NCBI GenBank assembly: GCA_007896885.1
Contig: VOIU01000005.1
Location: forward strand, 62,001-126,000
Direction: 5' to 3'
Length of the DNA stretch: 64,000 nucleotides
Source: Bacteroidaceae bacterium HV4-6-C5C
Lineage (GTDB): Bacteria; Bacteroidota; Bacteroidia; Bacteroidales; Bacteroidaceae
A program made the position numbers and the translations under genes. Of the stretch, positions 59,657 through 64,000 are shown piece after piece. Numbering within the stretch: position 1 is the stretch's first letter; each line of letters starts with the position of its first letter. The notes under the pieces were generated by a model. The model searched no databases. It saw only the letters and a program-made list of their open reading frames with translations, and had not been told where the DNA came from.

Positions 59657-60121
59657 ATGGCTTATATGTCAGAAGAAGGCTATAAAAAATTATTAGCCGA
59701 ACTGAAAGAGTTGGAGACGGTGGAACGTCCCAAAATTTCGGCTGCCATTGCCGAAGCGCGTGATAAGGGTGATTTATCAGAAAATGCTGAGTACGATGCA
59801 GCAAAAGAGGCTCAAGGTATGCTTGAGATGAAGATTAATAAGCTTAAAATCATCATTTCAGATGCTAAGATTATTGATGAGTCCAAGCTAAAAACCGATT
59901 CTGTTCAGATTCTCAATAAAGTAGAGTTGAAGAATATTAAGAATGGGATGAAAATGTCCTATACCATTGTTTCGGAGAGTGAAGCAAATCTGAAAGATGG
60001 TAAGATATCTGTGACAACCCCTATTGCTCAAGGCCTTTTAGGTAAGAAGGTCGGCGATATAGCCGAAATCAAGGTACCGCAAGGCATTATTAACTTAGAA
60101 GTATTGAGTATATCGTTTTAA
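59657..60121 (+). CDS. greA: Transcription elongation factor GreA
   Basis: GreA rescues backtracked RNA polymerase by stimulating cleavage of the nascent RNA 3' end. The 154-residue protein has the N-terminal coiled coil (SEEGYKKLLAELKELETVERPKISAAIAEARDKGDLSENAEYDAAKEAQ) with the acidic tip residues in DLSENAEYD, and the C-terminal FKBP-like domain (YTIVSESEANLKDGKISVTTPIAQGLLGKKVGDIAEIKVP). It is expressed from its own promoter through a leader with a terminator-like hairpin. Confidence 0.96.
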   Translation: MAYMSEEGYKKLLAELKELETVERPKISAAIAEARDKGDLSENAEYDAAKEAQGMLEMKINKLKIIISDAKIIDESKLKTDSVQILNKVELKNIKNGMKMSYTIVSESEANLKDGKISVTTPIAQGLLGKKVGDIAEIKVPQGIINLEVLSISF

Positions 60122-60125
60122 AACT

Positions 60126-60156
60126 GAGGCAAGCCCGCAACATACGGACTTGCCTC
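60126..60156 (+). terminator. Hairpin between greA and the HIT gene
   Basis: GAGGCAAG/CTTGCCTC arms enclose a CCG/CGG inner pair. Only TATTTATATA follows, so it may be a weak terminator allowing read-through into the HIT gene. Confidence 0.55.
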
Positions 60157-60173
60157 TATTTATATATAGAGTT

Positions 60174-60575
60174 ATGGCAACAATATTTAGTAGAATTATC
60201 GCAGGCGAAATACCCTGTTACAAAGTAGCTGAAAACGATAAGTTTTTCGCTTTTTTGGATATTAATCCTTTAGTTAAAGGACATACTCTTGTTGTTCCTA
60301 AGCAGGAAATTGATTACATATATGATTTAAATGACGATGATTTAGCTGCGATGCATGTTTTTGCTAAAAGTGTGGCTCGTGCCATAGAAAAAGCTTTCCC
60401 GTGTAAGAAGGTAGGAGAGGCTGTAATAGGCTTAGAAGTTCCGCATGCACATATTCATCTTATTCCTATTCAAAAAGAGTCGGACATGTTGTTTTCCAAT
60501 CCTAAGCTTAAACTCTCTGATGATGAATTTAAAGCTATAGCTTCTGCCATACATTGTAATTGGTCTCCAAAATAG
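60174..60575 (+). CDS. HIT family hydrolase
   Basis: This 133-residue histidine-triad protein has IFSRIIAGEIPCYKVAENDKFFAFLDINPLVKGHTLVVPK and the catalytic triad HAHIHLIP. HIT proteins hydrolyse nucleoside phosphoramidates and related nucleotide conjugates. The frame is open from 60150, but that start lies in the greA hairpin region; MATIFSRIIAGE at 60174 matches the family start. It probably shares the greA transcript. Confidence 0.92.
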   Translation: MATIFSRIIAGEIPCYKVAENDKFFAFLDINPLVKGHTLVVPKQEIDYIYDLNDDDLAAMHVFAKSVARAIEKAFPCKKVGEAVIGLEVPHAHIHLIPIQKESDMLFSNPKLKLSDDEFKAIASAIHCNWSPK

Positions 60576-60606
60576 CTTGTGAGAAAGTAATAATCCTCCA
60601 TTACAT

Positions 60607-60643
60607 AAAAAGCGGAAACACGACTAGTTCGGGTTTCCGCTTT
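60607..60643. terminator. Bidirectional terminator between the HIT and manC genes
   Basis: The 11-bp stem AAAGCGGAAAC/GTTTCCGCTTT has A and T flanks and lies between convergent genes. Confidence 0.75.
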
Positions 60644-60669
60644 ATTATTTTATAAGCTTTATTGTGGGG

Positions 60670-61755
60670 CTAAATATATTTTTCACCCATTTTTATTTGT
60701 GCATCATTTACATATTTCCGAATGGAGTGTTCTTCGTCTTTTTTGCAAATAAGCAGGACATTATCTGATTCGGCAACGAGATAGCCATCAAGTCCTTCGA
60801 TGACAGCAAGTTTGTTTTCTGGAAGAGCTACGATGTTATTGTTGCTGTTGTATAATAAAGATTCACATTTTAAAGAGACGTTGCCTTCTTCGTCTTTAGT
60901 TGAGAGATCATAAAGTGATCCCCATGTGCCTAAATCGGACCAACCAAAATCACCCAATGAGACATATACATTATCGGCTTTTTCCATTATTCCGAAATCT
61001 ATAGATACATTAGGGCATGCGGGAAAATTCTCATCAATAAATGCTTTCTCATTTGGTGTACCGTATGCTGCTTTGCCTTGTTCCAATTTTAAAGCGAGTT
61101 CTGGCAATAGTGTAGTGACAGACTTTATAATTGCATTCACATTCCACATAAAAAGTCCTGAGTTCCAATAAAACTCACCACTTTCTACAAAAACTTTAGC
61201 TAATTCGAGTTCTGGTTTTTCAGTGAATGTTTTTACTTTATAAAAATTGTCTCCCGCAGGCTCATCTATTTGAATATATCCATATCCTGTTTCCGGTCGA
61301 TTGGGCTTGATGCCTAAGGTAAGTAGTCTTTCCGATTGAGATACATAATGCAAGCCTTTTTCTATGGAGCTCAAAAATTCATTCTCTTTTAAAATGAGAT
61401 GGTCAGAAGGCGCGACAACTATATTTGCATTAGGATTTAAGGCTCGAATATGATATGCAGCCCAAGCAATGCATGGTGCCGTATTCCTTCGCATTGGCTC
61501 TAATAGAATTTGACCCGGAGCTAATTCGGGCAGTTGCTCTTTTACGAGATCGGCATATAAATCGTTTGTGACGACAAGAATATTCTCAGCCGGAATGAGT
61601 TTATTGAAGCGATCGAACGTCTGCTGTAGAAGAGAGCGTCCTGTTCCAAAGAAATCCAAGAACTGCTTGGGAAGTGTTTTTCGGCTAAAGGGCCAAAAGC
61701 GACTACCAATTCCCCCTCCCATGATAACGCAGAAATTGTCCTTATTTGTTCCCAT
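60670..61755 (-). CDS. manC: Mannose-1-phosphate guanylyltransferase
   Basis: This enzyme makes GDP-mannose, the precursor of GDP-fucose and mannosylated surface glycans. The 361-residue nucleotidyltransferase has the pyrophosphorylase loop CVIMGGGIGSRFWPFSRKTLPKQFLDFFG, PSDHLILKE, FTEKPELELAKVFVESGEFYWNSGLFMWN and SIDFGIMEKADNVYVSLGDFGWSDLGTW. It lacks the C-terminal isomerase domain of bifunctional ManC/AlgA enzymes. It is monocistronic. Confidence 0.94.
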   Translation of the reverse strand: MGTNKDNFCVIMGGGIGSRFWPFSRKTLPKQFLDFFGTGRSLLQQTFDRFNKLIPAENILVVTNDLYADLVKEQLPELAPGQILLEPMRRNTAPCIAWAAYHIRALNPNANIVVAPSDHLILKENEFLSSIEKGLHYVSQSERLLTLGIKPNRPETGYGYIQIDEPAGDNFYKVKTFTEKPELELAKVFVESGEFYWNSGLFMWNVNAIIKSVTTLLPELALKLEQGKAAYGTPNEKAFIDENFPACPNVSIDFGIMEKADNVYVSLGDFGWSDLGTWGSLYDLSTKDEEGNVSLKCESLLYNSNNNIVALPENKLAVIEGLDGYLVAESDNVLLICKKDEEHSIRKYVNDAQIKMGEKYI

Positions 61756-61880
61756 ATTATTTTTGTTGAAGTTTTCGGCTAAGGTACTGCATATTTTATT
61801 AATAAAAGAGTTCTTCCAATACCTTTTCTCTATTCATTCCTTTTTTTGTGTAAAATCCTTGTTGATTTGAAAAAAAGACG

Positions 61881-61888
61881 TATCTTTG
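61881..61888 (+). promoter_or_regulatory. tRNA-Leu -7 promoter box
   Basis: TATCTTTG lies 23 bp before the mature tRNA. Confidence 0.6.
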
Positions 61889-61911
61889 CACCGCATTTGA
61901 GATAAATCAAT

Positions 61912-61995
61912 GCCCAGATGGCGGAATCGGTAGACGCGCTGGTCTCAAACACCAGTGGATTCACTTCCATCCCGGTTCGACCCCGGGTCTGGGTA
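61912..61995 (+). tRNA. tRNA-Leu (anticodon CAA)
   Basis: The 84-nt class II tRNA has acceptor GCCCAGA/TCTGGGT (first pair G-T), anticodon stem CTGGT/ACCAG with loop CTCAAAC, a long variable arm and T arm CCCGG-TTCGACC-CCGGG. The anticodon CAA decodes UUG. CCA is not encoded. Confidence 0.93.
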
Positions 61996-61996
61996 C

Positions 61997-62032
61997 AAAG
62001 AAAGCCTAATTGAATTTTCAATTAGGCTTTCT
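61997..62032 (+). terminator. Terminator of tRNA-Leu
   Basis: A 16-bp stem (AAGAAAGCCTAATTGA and its complement) has a T-rich 3' side and starts 2 nt past the tRNA. Confidence 0.8.
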
Positions 62033-62065
62033 TATTTATTTTCCGTTTGAAATGTAAATGACAGA

Positions 62066-62974
62066 TTAATTGAATTGCTCTCTGAATTCCATTGGGCTTT
62101 GGTTAGTTTTGTTCTTAAAAAGCTTACTGAATGATTGCGGATGTTCAAAGCCGAGTCCATAAGCTATTTCGCTAACAGAGAGATCTGTTGTAGAAAGCCT
62201 CTCTTTTGCTTTCTCAATTAGCTTTTCATGAATATGCTGCTGTGCACTTTGTCCGGTGAGGACTTTCAGTAACGTTGTAAGATACTTGGGAGAAGTGTTC
62301 AATGTCTCTGCCAATTGTTGTACAGAGGGCAATCCTGCATCAATTAAATCGCTTCTTCTGAAATATTCATCTAAAACATTCTCAAAGCGGTCCAGAGATT
62401 CATGACTGCTAATTTTCCGTGTAATGAATTGGCGTTGGTAAAATCTCTCAGAGTAATTGAGCAATGTTTCTATCTGCGAAATAATAATGTTTTGGCTAAA
62501 CTTGTCAATGTTGGTTTGACACTCTTGCCCGATATTCCGAACAATACTATTTATAATGTCTTCTTCTTTCTCTGATAAGAATAGCGCCTCATTTACAGAA
62601 TAGTCGAAAAACTCGTATTTGCTGATATTCTTAGCTAAAGATGTGTTCCAAATGAAATCCGGATGAATAAGCAGGAGCCATCCGGAGCGCTCCTGGGATA
62701 CAGCTTCTTCTTCGCTCAAGACCCTCAATACCTGGTTTGGAGCTAAAAAGAATAATATACCATTATCAAAGTCATATTGTTGCTGTCCGTATAACATCTT
62801 ACTCACTCCTCTTTTCAAAGAGATTGTATAATAATCGAATACGAAGCTACCCGGTGCAGGCTCCAACTTACCATAATCCACCACACTGATTAGAGGATGT
62901 TCTGGCTGCGGTAACCCCCGCAGCCTATGGAACTCACTTATCGATTTAATTCTGGCAGGCTTAGTATAAGTCAT
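62066..62974 (-). CDS. AraC family transcriptional regulator
   Basis: This 302-residue activator-type protein has an N-terminal cupin-like sensing domain (about 1-180) and a C-terminal AraC HTH pair: SVQQLAETLNTSPKYLTTLLKVLTGQSAQQHIHEKLIEKAKERL and LSVSEIAYGLGFEHPQSFSKLFKNKTNQSPMEFRE. It is on the same strand as, and 30 bp after, the interrupted SDR gene and the NAD(P)-binding protein gene, so it may have been co-transcribed with them or regulates them. The effector is unknown. Confidence 0.93.
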   Translation of the reverse strand: MTYTKPARIKSISEFHRLRGLPQPEHPLISVVDYGKLEPAPGSFVFDYYTISLKRGVSKMLYGQQQYDFDNGILFFLAPNQVLRVLSEEEAVSQERSGWLLLIHPDFIWNTSLAKNISKYEFFDYSVNEALFLSEKEEDIINSIVRNIGQECQTNIDKFSQNIIISQIETLLNYSERFYQRQFITRKISSHESLDRFENVLDEYFRRSDLIDAGLPSVQQLAETLNTSPKYLTTLLKVLTGQSAQQHIHEKLIEKAKERLSTTDLSVSEIAYGLGFEHPQSFSKLFKNKTNQSPMEFREQFN

Positions 62975-63004
62975 AATTTATCCAACTTATATAAAAGTAT
63001 AATA

Positions 63005-63769
63005 TTATAATGACTGTCCGCCTGATACTTCGATGCGTTGACCGTTTATCCAGCCAGCATCATCAGAACAGAGAAAAGCTACGACTTTGCCAATGTCATC
63101 GGGTAGGCCAACCCGTCCTAATGCAGTGCGGTTTGCTACCATATCATTATATTCTTTATTGTCTCTTACTCTTCCACCTCCAAAGTCCGTTTCTATCGCA
63201 CCTGGTGCAAGAGCATTTACTCTGATCTTTCTTTCTCCCAATTCGTTCGCTAGATAGCGGGAATATATTTCTATGGCTCCTTTTATAGAACCATAAACTG
63301 ATGATCCGGGTAGAGTCATGCGTGCAAGGCCTGATGATATATTTACAATGCCCCCTCCGTTATTGATATAAGGCAGCAACTTCTATGTGAGAAAAAATAC
63401 ACCCTTATAATGGATATTGAAAATCTGATCCACTTGTTCTTCGGTGGTTTCGGCTGCTAATGCATATAAAGCTGTTCCCGCATTGTTTACTAGAAAATCA
63501 ATGTTTGGATTTCCGTTTGCTTCTTTTAAATAGAGGGTTACTTCGTTTACAAAAGCATCAAACTCTTTAGTATTACTGGTGTCGAGTTGGAAAGCTATTG
63601 CTTTTTGTCCTAATGAGTGAATTTGATCAACTACTTCGTTAGCAGCTTCTTTATTGGAATTGTACGTCAATATGACATCAATACCTTTTTGAGCTAGTGC
63701 TAGCGACATGTTTTTGCCCAGTCCACGGCTACCGCCGGTAACTAATGCTATTTTTCTTTTTGTATTCAT
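63005..63769 (-). pseudogene. SDR family oxidoreductase interrupted by an amber codon
   Basis: Two frames in the same register (63383-63769 and 63005-63379) together encode a full 254-codon short-chain dehydrogenase. The N-terminal half has the NAD(P) motif VTGGSRGLGKN and LVNNAG; the C-terminal half has the Ser in NISSGLAR, the YxxxK pair in SSVYGSIKGAIE and the APGAIETDF segment. They are separated by one TAG at 63383-63385, read as Thr-stop-Lys-Leu-Leu. No frameshift is needed. The likely ancestral codon is CAG (Gln), one C-to-T change. Without suppression the product would lack the active site. Confidence 0.85.
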
Positions 63770-63808
63770 TTCTTCTTATTATTTTGATTATACTTTATAC
63801 AGTAAAAA

Positions 63809-64000
63809 CTATTGTTGGTGAAATAGGGCGGAAAACTCTTTGGCAAAATCTACTAATTTTACATCTCCCAATATTGGGTGGTTCTTGTAATAATCCTTAT
63901 ATAACAAACCATTCCCCTGACTTGTTTGCATTTCTACAAATCCGTTCGCTATCTGAGGGTTAAAGCCCGCTTTCAGCAGATTCTTTAACAGTTGCTCATT
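63809..64000 (-). CDS. NAD(P)-binding (NmrA-like) protein, C-terminal end
   Basis: A minus-strand frame enters from beyond the window end and stops with TAG at 63809-63811. The 63 visible residues (NEQLLKNLLKAGFNPQIANG ... KLVDFAKEFSALFHQQ) resemble the C-terminus of NmrA/NAD(P)H-binding atypical SDR proteins, especially GDVKLVDFAKEF. The N-terminal Rossmann motif is outside the window, so the call is provisional. It lies 39 bp upstream of the interrupted SDR gene, on the same strand. Confidence 0.5.
   Translation of the reverse strand, partial: NEQLLKNLLKAGFNPQIANGFVEMQTSQGNGLLYKDYYKNHPILGDVKLVDFAKEFSALFHQQ

Overview
The window is a chromosomal segment of a Bacteroides-type bacterium (Bacteroidales; the species cannot be fixed from the sequence). 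The evidence is: a SusC/SusD outer-membrane pair with an ECF sigma factor and FecR anti-sigma, a fused SecDF, the long form of IspG, ATP-type PEP carboxykinase, 2-oxoacid:ferredoxin oxidoreductase, and many TAnnTTTG (-7) promoter boxes with few Shine-Dalgarno sites. No rRNA, CRISPR, insertion sequence or prophage was seen.

Layout. 1-7.1 kb: 3' end of typA, pckA, upp, korB-korA. 7.2 kb: tRNA-Arg. 7.4-13.3 kb: secDF, then an EEP-fold phosphodiesterase downstream of two rhomboid proteases. 13.5-18.7 kb: HU, argS and topA, with a gene-free repeat region between argS and topA. 18.8-21.8 kb: NUDIX hydrolase, DEDDh exonuclease, inositol monophosphatase, ComF-type phosphoribosyltransferase, tRNA-Asn. 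21.9-24.7 kb: PfkB kinase and a C-terminal processing protease. 24.8-29.9 kb: a minus-strand run rpoN, PAP2-like membrane protein, gcvH, purE, ispG. 30-31.4 kb: Xaa-Pro aminopeptidase. 31.5-35.8 kb: a four-gene cluster with the logic of the Gram-positive dlt operon (adenylation enzyme, carrier protein, MBOAT acyltransferase, SGNH/DltD-like protein). 36-41.5 kb: LytTR regulator, alpha/beta hydrolase, a histidine-kinase-like protein lacking its phospho-acceptor His, TGS-uridine kinase. 41.8-43.7 kb: a 29-residue hydrophobic peptide, CPBP protease, DUF2975 membrane protein and HTH regulator. 43.9-46.3 kb: sufE, glutaminyl cyclase-like M28 protein, LD-carboxypeptidase. 46.6-48.6 kb: ptb-buk. 48.7-55.7 kb: susD, susC, fecR, ECF sigma. 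56-61.8 kb: pnp, a thioredoxin-fold lipoprotein without CxxC, greA, HIT protein, manC. 61.9 kb: tRNA-Leu. 62-64 kb: AraC regulator, an SDR gene broken by one amber codon, and the 3' end of an NAD(P)-binding protein gene.

How the genes fit together. KorAB makes acyl-CoA from 2-oxoacids, and Ptb-Buk can turn acyl-CoA into acyl phosphate, ATP and a short-chain acid; together with PEP carboxykinase this suits an anaerobic fermenter. The glutaminyl cyclase fits the Bacteroidetes habit of signal peptidase cleavage before Gln, visible in the kinase-like protein at 38.3 kb. The least explained parts are the dlt-like cluster, the small-peptide/CPBP/DUF2975/HTH cassette, intergenic tandem arrays with a 22-bp period, and a terminator-like hairpin in the greA leader.
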